Under the pieces are notes generated by a model that saw nothing but the letters and a program-made list of their open reading frames with translations, was not told the DNA's origin and made no database searches. This document shows, one piece after another, positions 13,111 to 26,159 of a DNA stretch of 64,000 bases (position 1 is its first letter; each line of letters opens with the position of its first letter). Position numbers and translations under genes: made by a program. Location of the stretch: contig CM070899.1 of NCBI GenBank assembly GCA_036417435.1, positions 72,484,501 through 72,548,500 of the forward strand, written 5' to 3'. Origin of the DNA: Inia geoffrensis (lineage: Eukaryota > Chordata > Mammalia > Artiodactyla > Iniidae).

Positions 13111-13329
13111 TTCCCATCTGTGCCTTCCCCCCAAATTATGTAAAACAATTATCACATTTTTCACATTAAAAATCTTAAGAATTTTATATGGTCATCTCTG
13201 TCTGCCTTTCCCTTTTCCTTTCATGTCTGTGTATAAAATAACTTTTCTCCTTCTGAGGTTGTATGTATGCTCACTTATGGTTTGATCTAAATTTTGGCTG
13301 CTGCAACTCTCTCATTTATATAGAATTTT

Positions 13330-13609
13330 AAAAATATTTATTTATTTTCTTTATTTTTTTTTGGCTGCGTTGGGTCTTAGTTGCATCCCGCGGGGTCTTC
13401 GTTGAGGCATGCGGGATCTTTAATTGCAGCACATGGGCTTCTCTCTAGTTGTGGCGTGCGGGCTCTGTGGCATGTGGGCTCTGTAGTTGTGGCTCGCCAG
13501 CTTAGTTGCCTCTCAGCATGTGAGATCTTAGTGGCCCGACCAGGGATCGAACCTGCATCCCCAGCATTGGAAGGCAGATTTTTTTACCACTGGACCACTA
13601 GGGAAGTCC
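13330..13609 (-). mobile_element. CHR-1-like SINE, diverged
   Basis: Minus strand GGACTTCCCTAGTGGTCCAG head with GGTTCGATCCC, then CHR-1-type body and A+T-rich tail. It shows more substitutions than the other copies. Target-site duplication CTCATTTATATAGAATTT (13311-13328 and 13610-13627), perfect over 18 bp. Confidence 0.92.
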
Positions 13610-13687
13610 CTCATTTATATAGAATTTATTTTAAGATATTTTGGAGGAAAAATTCTCACTGTAATTTCTCCAGTTATGCTAGCTATA

Positions 13688-13902
13688 TTTTTTTTTTTTT
13701 TTTTTTTTTTTTCTATACGCGAGCCTCTCACTGTTGTGGCCTCTCCCGTTGCGGAGCACAGGCTCCGGACGCGCAGGCTCAGCAGCCATGGCTCACGGGC
13801 CCAGCCGCTCCGCGACATGTGGGATCTTCCCGGACCGGGGCATGAACCCGTGTCGCCTGCATCGGCAAGCGGACTCTCAACCACTGCGCCACCAGGGAAG
13901 CC
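13688..13902 (-). mobile_element. CHR-2-like SINE
   Basis: Well-preserved CHR-2 form, with the B-box region (GGTTCATGCCC on the minus strand) and the internal segment CCATGGCTGCTGAGCCTGCG. Long poly-A (poly-T at 13688-13712 on the plus strand). It lies only about 80 bp from the CHR-1 copy at 13330-13609. The target-site duplication is not clear. Confidence 0.93.
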
Positions 13903-14435
13903 TGCCATATTATTTTTGAGTAATGATATGTGTTAGTTTCATGCTAAACTTTTATGTATTCCACGGTTTTGGGGGGAAGGTTATTTATTCTGGCCCATTG
14001 TTACATTAATTCTTGTGTTACTTATTGTTGATTTGTAGTGTCTCTTTATTTTGAATTATCTACTAGAGTAATAATTCTCTGATTCTATTATCCCTAAGTT
14101 TTAAAACTATCCTGGTTTATTGCTATGTTTCTTTCCCTCATGAATCATTTTGCCAAGTATCCTTCCCAAATAAAGCATTCATTCTTGTTTTTTATTTTAG
14201 TGAAATTGTGTTAAAACTATTAACTTGATTATGTAAGATAATCTTATAATACCTAGGATTTCATATATGAGCTGAGATTATTTTTCTTTTCTGTCTTAGC
14301 AAAGTTTTTTTCTGTATAGATGTCCAACATGTTTCATTTAAGATCATTCCTAGTTGTTTATTTAAGGCCATTTCTAGTTGCTTTTTCAAATCTTTTTTTC
14401 ATTTATATATTTAACTGATTATTGTAGTTCTATAC

Positions 14436-14922
14436 ACTATTGGATTTCTGTGGTCACTGTAACAGTTACCACAAATTTTGTATCTTAAGACAACACAAAT
14501 TTATTTATTCTCTTACAGTTCTGGAGGCCAGAAGTCGAAAATCAGTTTCATTTGGCCAAAGTCAAGGTGTTGACAGGACTGGTTCCTTTGGAGGCTGTAG
14601 AGGAGCATCCCTTTCCTTTCCTTGCCTTTTCTAATTTCTGGAGGCTGCCTGCTTTCCTTGGCTTGTGACCCCTTCCTTGAGTCACTCCAACATCTTACTT
14701 CTGTCACCACATCTACATCCTCCTTTGACATTGTTTCCCTCTTATGAGGACCCTTTTAATTATATTTAGGGACCATCTAGGTAATCTAGGGTACTCTCCT
14801 CATCTCAAGATCTTTAGTTTAATCACATCTGCAAGTTCCTCTTGCCATTTAAGGGGACATTTATAGTTCTAGGGGTTAGGATGTGAGTACTATGCAGGAG
14901 GCCACTATTCAATCACATGTAA
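14436..14922 (-). mobile_element. MaLR (MLT1-like) solo LTR, antisense
   Basis: The plus strand shows TTACAGTTCTGGAGGCCAGA followed by AAATCAAGGTGTTGACAGG-type sequence, '..CCTTGGCTTGTGACCCCTTC..', '..TTATGAGGACCC..', and ends '..AGGCCACTATTCAATCACA'. This is the reverse complement of old ERVL-MaLR LTRs. At ~490 bp it is LTR-sized with no internal region, so a solo LTR. It has no coding capacity. Confidence 0.65.
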
Positions 14923-15679
14923 GAAAATTCTTAGTTTTCTATACTATTTTACTTTTGTTTATTTTATTCAACTTCCATATTAAGTATAGTTGTATTTAGT
15001 TTATTTTCTAGATAGTCATAAAATTGTTAAGTAATCATAACTTTTTCTGTTTTACAGTAGTAACTTTATACCTCTTGTTTCTACTTCTACCTTTTTGCTG
15101 TTTTCAATGTTTAATGCAAATGCCCAAAATACTTTAATTTTATTTATCATATTTGCTATTGGTTTAGGATAGGTATTTTTTCTAATCATGGGAAGGAATT
15201 TGTTTATAATCTTCTCTCGTCCCCTGCTCCTTTGACATATTTGTGTTATATTTATGTACAACCCAGTATTAACCCACATTTGCATTTCTGGATTAAGTTA
15301 TACTTGACTATAGTATATCAGTTTTTCAATACATTGCTGGACTTAATTTACGACTACTTTATTTATGAGTTTTAAAATATTTACCTTAGTAAATGTGATT
15401 CATTTTTGTGTGGTTGGTTTTGTGTATGACATCCTTTTTCGTTTGGAATATCAGAGTTATGCTAGTTAATAAATGAATTTAAAGGCATTCGGTTTTTCTC
15501 TGTAGACTGGAATAGTTATTATAGCTTAATAACTGTCTCCTTATTTAAAATTTTCAAGACATATAAAGCAATCTGAGCTCAGAGCTTATTTGAATATAAT
15601 TTTGACAGACTTAAGTTTCTTTGGTTATTTTATTTTTGAGTCAATTCTGAAAATTTACATTGTCGCAGGCAAGTTGTCC

Positions 15680-16600
15680 ATTCTATCAAGATTTTAAAGG
15701 AACATTTGTTGCATGCTTACTATGTCTTAAACATTATGCTAGGTATTGTATATGCAAAAATAAAGAACATAGGATTCCTAATCTCAAGAAGCATATAGTA
15801 GTAAGAAGAAAGTTAATTTTGCCAGGAAGAAAACAGAAGAAATAGAAAAGAAGAAGTTAACACTTAAACAGAACTTCTGGTAAGGATTTCATCATGAATA
15901 CAGGAACAAAGGCATAAAAATGGTTGGATATGGGAAGATTTGAGAGAACTGCAAGTAGAAAATTACAACTAGAATTTAGGTCTGTCCAAGAAGAAATAGT
16001 GGGTAGATATTAGAAGCTGTTGTAGATTGTTCTTGAATTTTTACTCTCCCTGTAGACATTGTTAGACTGTTAATGATGTTAATTCTGGATTTATCATTAA
16101 CAGATTCATATTTTTAAAAGACTGGTCTGAAGGTAGCATGGAGGACATTACTGAAGGCAGAGGATGGTTAGAAACGTTAAGTGCTTCCTAAACTAGAGAT
16201 ATAAGTACAAAAGGAAAGGAAGAAAGGAATATAGATGAAAAAATGCTAATAAAATAGAATCACCGAAGATTTGTTCACTGGTTGGATGTAGTAGATGAGA
16301 GAAAAGACAATTCCCAGCTTTTGTCAAGTATATTTGGGGTTGAAGGAAATGTTTGCCTTATCTTTATTTCATAACAATAAGCTCTGATTTCATTTGAAAG
16401 GCTTTATTATATTCTAGATAGACTGTCATTAATGTGAAAAGTTGGAACAGGCAGATCAATATCCAAGTGATAGTTTGTTAGAAACCAAGATTATCTACTA
16501 CAGTGTATATGCAATAGTTATCCAGAAGAGAAGAAATGGACATTCTAATAAGATTTCTGAGCCATATAACATGAAGGGTGATCTAAAAAAAAATCATATT
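15680..16600 (+). mobile_element. Ancient LINE relic, sense, long
   Basis: TGCATGCTTACTATGTCTTA..TATGCTAGGTATTGTATATGC at the start and, further on, ..GTTGGATGTAGTAGATGAG.., ..GGCAGATCAATATCCAAGTG.. in the same order as in the other copies of this repeat. Strongly diverged. Confidence 0.45.
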
Positions 16601-16802
16601 TTATTTAGTGATATTTTTTAGTAAATATCTGGAAAAGTGAAATAAAGAGTTTTTTAGTGAGGGAGTTTAAACATCATATTTGAAATTTGTTTGAGGAAAT
16701 TTCTCAGCAAATATGTGCAAAGCACATGAGCTATGGATATCAAAATGAAATATTTTCTACCCTCAAAAGATCTGAAAGTCTTGTAAGACATGTTTTATAA
16801 GG

Positions 16803-17945
16803 GTGATTTCAAAGTATCTGTCCATCTGCCTTACATACATGAGTAATGTAAGCCCATGTAACCACCACCACATGGGTCACACATGTCAAGATATGGTATA
16901 TTTCCATCATGCCAGAAATTCCATAGTACTGCCTGCCAGACCATCCCTCACTTCCCCCTCTCACCCCAGGGTTCCTTTCTTCTTCACCCTCTCCTGCCAC
17001 TAACAATCACTGATCTGTTTCCTGTTACTATAGAGTCAATTACACTTTTCTAGGGTTTTATTTAAATGAAATCATAAAATATGTAGCCTTGTGTCTGGCT
17101 TCTTTTGCTCTGCATAATGTTTTTGAAATTCATTCGTGTTGTTGCATGTATAAGTAATGTGTTCCTTTATGTTGAGGAGTGACCATTGTCTGAATATGTA
17201 GTTTTTTAAAAAATTCATTCACCTATTGATGGATTTTTAAATTGTTTTCAGTTTTTGACTATTAGGAAGAAAATTGCTATGAAAAATTTTCAAGTCTATC
17301 TGCAGGCATATGTTTTCATTTCCTATAACTAAACACTTAGGAATAGAATATCTAGGTCATATGGAATATTAACGTTTACAAGAAACTGCCAGACTGTTTT
17401 TCAAAGGGGTTGTGCCATTTTACATTCCTTCTGCCAATGCATGAGCATTTTCGTTGGTCCACATCTTTATCAGTACTTGGTGGTATCAGTCTTTTAAAAT
17501 TTTAGCCATTATAATTTGTGTATAGTTTATCTCATTGTAGCTTTAACTTACACTTCCCTAATGGGTTTTCTTGTACTTATTGACCATTGCTGTATTTGCT
17601 ATTGTGAGCCATCTTCAAATCTTTAGCCCATTTGTATTAGATTGTTTGTTTTCTTCTTTTTAAGTTACAAGAGTTCTTTACATATTCTGGATACAAGTCC
17701 TTTGTCAGATATATGTGAACGTGTTCTTCCATGCATGTTATGGCTTGCCTTTTTATTTACTTGTGTCCTTCAAGGAGCAGAAAATTTTAATTTTTATGAA
17801 GTCCAGTTTATAAATATTTTCTTTTATGTTTCTTGCTTTTTGTATCTTAAGTAACTTTTGCAAATGTCTAGTTTTCTCCTGTGTTTTCTCCTAGAAGTTG
17901 TTACATTTATAATATATGTTGAGTTAATTGTTGACTGCAGTGTGA
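16803..17945 (-). mobile_element. Old L1 (L1M-type) ORF2 3' region, antisense
   Basis: The plus strand reads the reverse complement of an old L1: ..GTGTCTGGCTTCTTTTGCTC.., ..CACCTATTGATGGATTTT.., ..AGACTGTTTTTCAAAGGGGT.., ..GAGTTCTTTACATATTCTGG... through ..AAGTCCAGTTTATAAATATT... Heavily diverged with indels; open frames on either strand are remnants. Confidence 0.8.
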
Positions 17946-19031
17946 AAACAAATTTGATCAATAAGCATAATTTAATTAAGAGAATCTGTCTAAAAGAGAT
18001 AGATTTTCTTCTGGAGTTAAAGATAGATTTGGTATTGGTTTATGTAAGAAATGCTATTCTAGCTTCTATACCCATGCAAAAAATGAAAAGATGCTTTGTA
18101 AATTAATGAATTTCCTGTTAGTGGTGGTATTTAATAAAAATTGGTAACATTCTGTCTCAAATGAATTTGTACATACAAATACCTTATCATTGTACTTGTC
18201 AGACATAAAATATTCAGTAAATGTTTGTGGTTGTTATGGTTATTGCTAATGTTGTTATTACTATATTCAGAACTCTTGCCTTCTGGAAGTTTAGAGAGGA
18301 TGATATTTAGTTAAAAAAGGTTTGGATTCTATTATTTATTACACACAGTGGTCATATTTTTATGTTTTTTTTTCTGCCTCCCCCTCCTGCCCCCAATAGA
18401 GAGCTTAATTGTTAGTGGGTACCCATAAATAAATGTTAGGAAGCAGTCTTTTAAAAATTATTTTAATGATCTCCTTTAACTGCATGGGTAATTCACAAAT
18501 ACTTTCTTTTGAAAAGCTTTTTTGAAATGCTTGTCTTACAATCAGTTTACTGGACATGTTATCGTAACGTATATGAAAACTGTAAATTATCCATAAACTC
18601 AAAGTATTTTAGCAAGCCTAGTATCAATGTAAAAGTGTATTAAAAGTGATATGTATTATAGTTCTAAGGAATTTTTATGACTATTTAACCAGTTGCTCGT
18701 ATGAAACAGAAAGAAACAAAGCAGACTCATCAACTACATCTCAAAAAATGTGTTTTTCTGTTTTGTTTTAGTTGGGACTGAGCATTTGGTTTTGTTTGTT
18801 TGCATTACATGGTGTGAGGGGATAGTAGATTGGTGCTTTTCCCTGTATATCAGACTTGTTTTTGTTTTGTTTTGGTTTTAAGTAGTCAGTGTTTGCATAA
18901 ATATTTCATTCTTTATAAATAATGAGTTTTCTTTTCAATTTAATCTTTATCTTTTTTCTTAAAATATAAAAAAGATGTAGTATGGAAATATTTATTGAAA
19001 AACCTAATAAGTGAAAGTAGGCATATTAGAG
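17946..19031 (+). other. Unique A+T-rich intron sequence
   Basis: No repeat or gene recognised. It includes a C-rich CTGCCTCCCCCTCCTGCCCC run near 18375. Confidence 0.5.
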
Positions 19032-21000
19032 CAGGAGTTGGCAACCTTTTTCTGTAATGGGTTAGAAAGCAAATATTTTAGGCTTTGCACACAAAGAGCT
19101 AAAATCAGGGATATCATGTAGGTATTACATAACTAGAAAAAACAGATTTCTACAATTCTGTGTTGACAAAATTCAAACTATAACAATACTACTACTAGTA
19201 ACAACACCAGCAGCAGTGGAGAACAGCGTAGAGATGTCAAGAAAATAATGAAATTCTTTAGGGGGAAAGAAAGAAATAACATTTTTCTTAACTAGGGTTC
19301 AAAGTCAGCATTCCTATCAAATCAATTGTGAATTTCCATCTGTTAATGTCAATCTAGAATGAGATTTTACATATTTCATTCTTGAAAATGAAATGTCTTC
19401 ACACAGATAGGTACTGCCGAATACTGATATTAATTTATGAGCAGGTGATAATTTGGGGGCACATCTATTTTTTAGGAGGCATTTATAGAATTCTAACACA
19501 TTTTTCTCTTAAAATTTGCTTTTAGCATGTTATTATATTACATTAATCATTGCCAATTGAAGATTAGATAGAAGCTCCTCAAATGCACAGTTAAGTAGAT
19601 TTTGGAATATAGAAATCTTTTTAGCACTGCATTGAAGTATGAAAAATGCTGCAGGAGCTATAGTTTAGACTCAGAAAATACACCTGCTGCAAATGTGTGT
19701 GGGATTGAGTTCTCACTTCTTATTTTAATTGTCGATAGCATGGGAAATATATACTTGTGATTCAGAAACTTAGTTGTTGTATAAATGGCCTTATTGCAAT
19801 TTAAGTTTTGCATATAAGTGTTTTTTTGCCCTGTATCTTGAATTCATTACAAACATTGTCAAGTCTACAGCAAAAACTATTTTTCAAAGCTATGTAGTGT
19901 CAGTAACAGTGGTTGAGAGTCACAGTCATTGTTCTCATTCAGAAAAATTTCCATCTTAGCCTGAGCTCAGTAAGTCACAGTAAAGTTTATCACTGCTAAA
20001 TTATTGAACTGTTAAGTGGTAGGGCAAATCAGGCTGTTCATCTTTTATTTCTGACAAATATTCATAGAATTGACAATGACTAAGTCTATCAGAGCGAATA
20101 AAGTTTACTGTTGAAGCTACTGGTTCAATAACACTTGATAGATTCAAATATATTCTACAAGGTATTTGCTGATTTAATAATACAATGAATAACCATAGGC
20201 TTTCAATGCCTTAACATCTTTGCCAAGTTTGTAAATTTGTGCAACTAAATCTCTTTTGGTCCCACGCATACTTTTATCACCATCAGTTGTAACTCATCTT
20301 AGCAAATTCTACTGCAAGTTATGAATTCGTGTTTTCCCAACTTTTTTGAAATATCCTTGCTTGTAGTTTTCCACACAACTATTAATATGAGGCTTATTTA
20401 TCAATCACATTAATTCCTTGAATAAACAACTGGCATTAATGCCGTAGGTAAAAGTTTATTTTCTCTGGACAGGTTTTAATTTACTCATCATTGTGAAATG
20501 CTTTTCTTGTTTGGCTAACGAACTAGCTACTCAGAAACTTACTTTGGTGGCAGCTTCATTTCATTTTTTGTTTTTTTTGAATAAGACATTTCATTTCAAG
20601 TTTTTCTGACCATTGCCTTCTTGTGTGATGGGAATGTTGTGATGAGTATATAATCTGGTAACGTTGACATTTTTTCTTTTAGCACAGCCGTAGTGTTATT
20701 GCTTAAAACCCAATGCTTCCTGTCAAATCACAGGAAGATATAGAGGACTTTTTTCAATTAAGTTACCAAAGCAGTGAACATGACCTAGTAGTCATAGGTC
20801 ATCTTCTGAAATAACAATAAAAAATGTTCCAGAATATGCAGTAAGTTCTTCAAGGTGTGTTTGGAACACTTTTCTTCGCATGTAAAATGTGAAGGAATCA
20901 ATGAAGTGAAAATGTTTTCTTTGGTTTTACATATATGGTAGAGCCAAGAAGACACCCAAGGGCATAACTTAAGAAATCATTCCATAAAAGGTGAAAATTT
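19032..21000 (-). mobile_element. hAT (Charlie-like) transposon relic, antisense
   Basis: The plus strand begins CAGGAGTTGGCAACCTTTTT, a hAT-Charlie terminal sequence. The minus strand then shows a broken transposase: 19317-19499 contains VFGSTYLCEDISFSRMKYVK and RLTLTDGNSQLI, resembling the C-terminal hAT dimerisation domain. Near 20220-20300 a frame resembles the DDE-region 'TDG..SMRGTK' block. Near 20480-20560 residues resemble the 'LAK..KPFT' segment. Stops and frameshifts are throughout. The distal end is not defined and may lie beyond 21000. Confidence 0.6.
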
Positions 21001-22159
21001 GAAAGTAGAGGAAGTATTTTAAAAACCCATAAAACTGAGAAACATCATCAATACTTTATGGCATAGAAGGGGTATTACAAACTGAGTAGTATGTTAATAA
21101 TTATTTTGTTACCTAAAATGTAATTAACTGCAGTTAGTCCCATGTATACTTGAAAGTATAATGCAAAAATAACAACAGCAAAAAATCATTTCACATGTAC
21201 ATTTTGGGAAAGAAAAAATATTTGCATGAGTTAACACATACTTGATTTCAAAGTAACACATTCAAATTCTGAGGACCAAGACCAGGTTAATTTTGTTAAA
21301 AATTTCAACTCTTTTACCAAAATGCATCTGTACGGTGCTGTGTAATGAGGAAAACATCTGTCTGTTTTACATTAACAATTATTGTACTTTTATTACCAGC
21401 CAACTTATTTTTTGTCGGATGTCTCAGCTGCAAACAATAAAACAGATGTGACTAATTCCTAGGAGAGCTTTTTTTGTAGTCAACAAATAACTCTGCTAAC
21501 TTTTCTTCCATTTCCAATATAAAAAGAAAATTACTTTAGGCATTTGATGTCTTATTTTAAGATTCACATGACCCGCTACTATATTGACAATGAAGGAAAA
21601 GAAAACAAACAAGATTCAGGAAGGATGTGTGAACAGTCTTTGTATTCTGTCTTATCACACTTTCACTAAGTGACTGTGACATACTTCATGTAACAGTAAC
21701 ATGTCTGAAAGTTATTTGTGAAGTTGTTAGAAAATGAAATCACATTCTCCATTTTAGTATCATCCCTGCTTATAGTAAGTCCACATTTCCTCCTTCCTTC
21801 TCATACTACCTTAACGATTTGCATCTATCAGTAAATGTGGAGCTGATTAACAGTCACCTGGGTTCAAAGTATGATAGCTAATTCATGAAAGTGTATGTGT
21901 CATAGACACCAACACAAATCAATAATGGGAATGTATAGCTAAAACAAAGAGATTTGTTGTTTAAAAAACACAGTTCCATGGCTCTCATTTGAGTAATTTC
22001 ATATTTTTATTACTGGATTAACATGTACTAAGCAACTTCTGATATTGAAGTGGTCTAAAGCTCGCTCTCTTGAGGTTGTTGTAGTATGATCCTCTTACAA
22101 GTCTCTCAGCCTTCTCATCTTCTAAATCTGCCTCCCTCATTGTTTCTCCAGCATTTTTT

Positions 22160-22488
22160 TTTTTAATATTTTATTTTTGGCTGTGTTGGGTCTTCACTGC
22201 TGCGCATGGGCTGTCTCTAGTTGCAGTGAGCTACTCTTTGTTGCGGTGTGCAGGCTTCTCATTGTGGTGGCTTCTCTTGTGGAGCACGGGCTCTAGGCAC
22301 AGGCTTCAGTAGTTGTGGCACACGGGCTCAGTGGTTGTGGCTCACGGGCTCTAGAGCGCAGGCTTAGTAGTTGTGGTGCACGGGCTTAGTTGCTCTGCGG
22401 CATGTGGGATCTTTCCAGACCAGGGCCCGAACCCGTGTCTCCTGCATTGGCAGGCAGATTCTTAACCACTGCGCCACCAGAGAAGCCC
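22160..22488 (-). mobile_element. CHR-1-like SINE
   Basis: Minus strand GGGCTTCTCTGGTGGCGCAG head, CHR-1 body of repeated CACAACTACT units, A+T-rich tail. Target-site duplication CTCCAGCATTTTTTTTT at 22146 and 22491. Confidence 0.95.
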
Positions 22489-22785
22489 CTCTCCAGCATT
22501 TTTTTTTTTATTTATTATTTTTTTTGTCCAGCATTTTTGTCTCTTATTCTGTTCTCTAGCTTGTGAAGAAAAATGTTAATATATTTGTTTGCGGAAGGTG
22601 GTACTTAGGATTAATTTGAATATGGTAGTAGTATACACAATAATACACATTCTTTAAACCTGAGATTCTAAAATGCAAAGTGTCATTAAAGAAGTTTAAA
22701 TTATAAGACAACGTTTTCTTCATCTGGAAGTTCTAGTTTACGTTATATTATATATTGGAAATATTAGACAACTCTTTCTTTTTCT

Positions 22786-24930
22786 GTTTTTTTTTTTTTA
22801 ACATCTTTATTGGAGTATAATTGCTTTACAATGGTGTGTTAGTTTCTGCTTCACAACAAAGTGAATCAATTATACATATACATATGTTCCCAGATCTCTT
22901 CCCTCTTGCATCTCCCTCCCTCCCACCCTCCCTATTCCACCCCTCTAGGTGATCACAAAGCACCGAGCTGATCTCCCTGTGCTATGCGGCTGCTTCCCAC
23001 TAGCTATATTTTACGTTTGGTAGTGTATATGTGTCCATGCCACTCTCTCACTTTGTCACAGCTTACCCTTCCCTCTCCCCATAACCTCAAGTCCATTCTC
23101 TAGTAGGTCTGTGTCTTTATTCCTGTCTTACCCCTAGGTTCTTCATGACATTTTTTTCCCTTAATTTCCATATATATCTGTTAGCATACAGTATTTGTCT
23201 TGCTCTTTCTGACTTACTTCACTCTGTATGACAGACTCTAGGTCCATCCACCTCATTACAAATAGCTCAATTTCGTTTCTTTTTATGGCTGAGTAATATT
23301 CCATTGTATATATGTGCCACATCTTCTTTATCCATTCATCCGATGATGGACACGTAGGTTGTTTCCATCTCCTGGCTATTGTAAATAGAGCTGCAATGAA
23401 CATTTTGGTACATGACTCTTTTTGAATTATGGTTTTCTCAGGGTATATGCCCAGTAGTGGGATTGCTGGGTCATATGGTAGTTCTATTTGTAGTTTTTTA
23501 AGGAACCTCCATACTGTTCTCCATAGTGGCTGTACCAATTCACATTCCCACCAGCAATCTGTAGATTGCTTTGGGTAGTAGAGTCATTTTCACAGTGTTG
23601 ATTCTTCCAATCCAAGAACATGGTATATCTCTCCATCTATTTGTATCATCTTTAATTTCTTTCATCAGTGTCTTATAATTTTCTGCATACAGGTCTTTTG
23701 TTTCCTTAGGTAGGTTTATTCCTAGATATTTTATTCTTTTTGTTGCAATGGTAAATGGCAGTGTTTTCTTGATTTCACTTTCAGATTTTTCATCCTTAGT
23801 GTATTGGAATGCCAGAGATTTCTGTGCATTAATTTTGTATCCTGCTATTTTACCAAATTCATTGTAGTTTTCTGGTAGCATCTTTAGGATTCTCTATGTA
23901 TAGTCTCATGTCATCTGCAAACAGTGACAGCTTTACTTCTTCTTTTCCAATTTAGATTCCTTTTATTTCCTTTTCTTCTCTGATTGCTGTGGCTAAAACT
24001 TCCAAAACTATGTTGAATAAGAGTGGTGAGAGTGGGCAACCTTGTCTTGTTCCTGATCTTAGTGGAAATGCTTTCAGTTTTTCACCATTGAGGATGATGT
24101 TGACTGTGGGTTTGTCATATATGGCCTTCATTATGTTGAGGAAATTTCCCTCTATGCCTACTTTCTGCAGGGTTTTTATCATAAATGGGTGTTGAATTTT
24201 GTCGAAAGCTTTCTCTGCATCTACTGAGATGATCATGTGGTTTTTCTCCTTCAGTTTGTTAATGTGGTGTATCACATTGATTGATTTGCGTATATTGAAG
24301 AATCCTTGCATTCCTGGAATAAACCCCATTTGATCATGGTGTATGATCCTTTTAATGTGCTGTTGGGTTCTGTTTACTAGTGTTTTGTTGAGGATTTTTG
24401 CATCTATGTTCATCATTGATACTGGCCTATAGTTTTCTTTCTTTGTGACATCCCTGTCTTGTTTTGGTATCAAGATGATGGTGGCCTCATAGAATGAGTT
24501 TGGGAGTATTCCTCCCTCTGCTATATTTTGGAAGAGTTTGAGAAGGATAGGTATTAGCTATTCTCTAAATGTTTGGTAGAATTCACCTGTGAAGCCATCT
24601 GGTCCTGGGCTTTTGTTTCATGACTCTTTTTGAATTATGGTTTTCTCAGGGTATATGCCCAGTAGTAGGATTATTGGGTCATATGGTAGTTCTATTTGTA
24701 GTTTTTTAAGCAACCTCCATACTGTTCTCCATAGTGGCTGTACCAATTCACTTTCCCACCAGCAGTGCAAGAGTGTTCCCTTTTCTCCACACCCTCTCCA
24801 GCATTTATTGTTTCTTCATTTTTTGATGTTGGCCATTCTGACTGGTGTGAGATGATATCTCATTGTAGTTTTGATTTGCATTTCTCTAATGATTAATGAT
24901 GTTGAGCATTCTTTCATGTGTTTGTTGGCA
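22786..24930 (-). mobile_element. Rearranged young L1 (3'UTR and ORF2 pieces), antisense
   Basis: Poly-T at 22786-22799 is followed by the L1 3' end and 3'UTR. Read on the minus strand, 23161-23538 is the ORF2 C-terminus (125 codons, with [14 protein letters not shown] and YTMEYYSAIKRNEIE). At about 23557 the sequence jumps to mid-ORF2: reverse-transcriptase residues with [19 protein letters not shown] and [20 protein letters not shown] lie at 23952-24473, so roughly 1 kb of ORF2 is missing between. At 24619 the C-terminal segment appears a second time (24619-24765 repeats 23411-23556) and continues upstream to 24930. ORF2 is broken by stops and the YXDD-containing part is not intact. Confidence 0.9.
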
Positions 24931-25290
24931 GTCTGTAAGGCCAGAAACTATCAAACTCTTAGAGGAAAACATAGGCAGAACACTCTATGACATAAATCAC
25001 AGCAAGATCCTTTTTGACACACCTCCTAGAGAAATGGAAATAAAACCAAAAATAAACAAATGGGACCTAATGAAACTTAAAAGCTTTTGCACAGCAAAGG
25101 AAACCATAAGCAAGACCAAAAGACAACCCTCAGAATGGGAGAAAATATTTGCAAATGAAGCAACTGACAAAGGATTAATCTCCAAAATTTACAAGTAGCT
25201 CATGCAGCTCAATAACAAAAAAACAAACATCCCAATCCTACAATGGGCAGAAGACCTAAACAGACATTTCCCCAAAGAAGATACACAGAC
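24931..25290 (+). mobile_element. Inverted 5' piece of the L1 at 22.8-24.9 kb
   Basis: Now on the plus strand, the ORF2 C-terminal region immediately upstream of the preceding piece appears: 24896-25198 reads ...[20 protein letters not shown], then [20 protein letters not shown]. The strand switch at 24930/24931 is the arrangement that twin priming produces during L1 insertion. It ends near 25290, beyond which the sequence is unique. Confidence 0.8.
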
Positions 25291-26159
25291 TGTTGTTTGT
25301 TTTTTAAGTTAAAGTTCAATTTTGAAGAACAGCTTGCTGGCTAATTTATTACGTACTCAGTGTAAATCCTCATAACCTGCTAACATATGAGAAATTAACC
25401 TCTTTTGACAGTATTAATTGAGAAATCAACCCAAATGTGCTCTGTAACAACTCAAATTTGAGAGACATTAAATATGAGAATATTTTTAACTCTGCAAACT
25501 GGGTGGGGTTTATTGATGACTAATGTGGTTCTGTTTTTCATTAGTTACTAAATTCCAAAAGTATAACAACTTTGGATCAGTTGCTTTTGTATTCAAACAT
25601 TCTTACAGTTTCAAAGCCGGTGTTGCTTAGAAACCTGTATAAACACTTAATGTCTTCTCAAAGGAGGAAATAAAAAAATTCTTCACATAATTTTAAGTGA
25701 GATAACTGTAAAACTAGACCAAAAATACCTATATTTATTTAAAAGCTCTAGAACTATTTGGAAAATTCTTAAAGAAATGGAAAATTATTTTAATTTGTTA
25801 CATATGTAATGTTAGAAAATATATATGTATATGCTTACTCACTTTATTAACAGATGAACCATATTAGGGGTTACTCTTATTTTCCTTGGTATTTAGCTAC
25901 ATTGTATCTGAAACTAACACTAATGTTGGATGATGAAATTGTATGTTTAAGGTTTACCCTGAATTTAGAATACAGGGGAACAGAACTAAAAGCATCTTGT
26001 CATTATTTTTCAGCAATACCTGCTGCCTTAAGAGGCCTAAAATGATTTATGGGCAAATCTACTTTTAAGACAGTATGCTTTTTCAAATGCATGATAGACC
26101 GTATATTTTATATTATTAAAGAAAATCAGAAATATAGCAGCTACATGAAAAAGTTGCCA

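Noticed and set aside
13381..13936. Several 60-154-codon ORFs on both strands (also at 4162-4383, 8175-8521, 22371-22559, 56936-57270)
   Set aside because: All fall in CHR SINE copies, whose G+C-rich bodies create open frames.
23161..24473. L1 ORF2 frames as a functional reverse transcriptase
   Set aside because: Frames are separated by an internal deletion and stops, the N-terminal endonuclease is missing, and ORF1 is absent.
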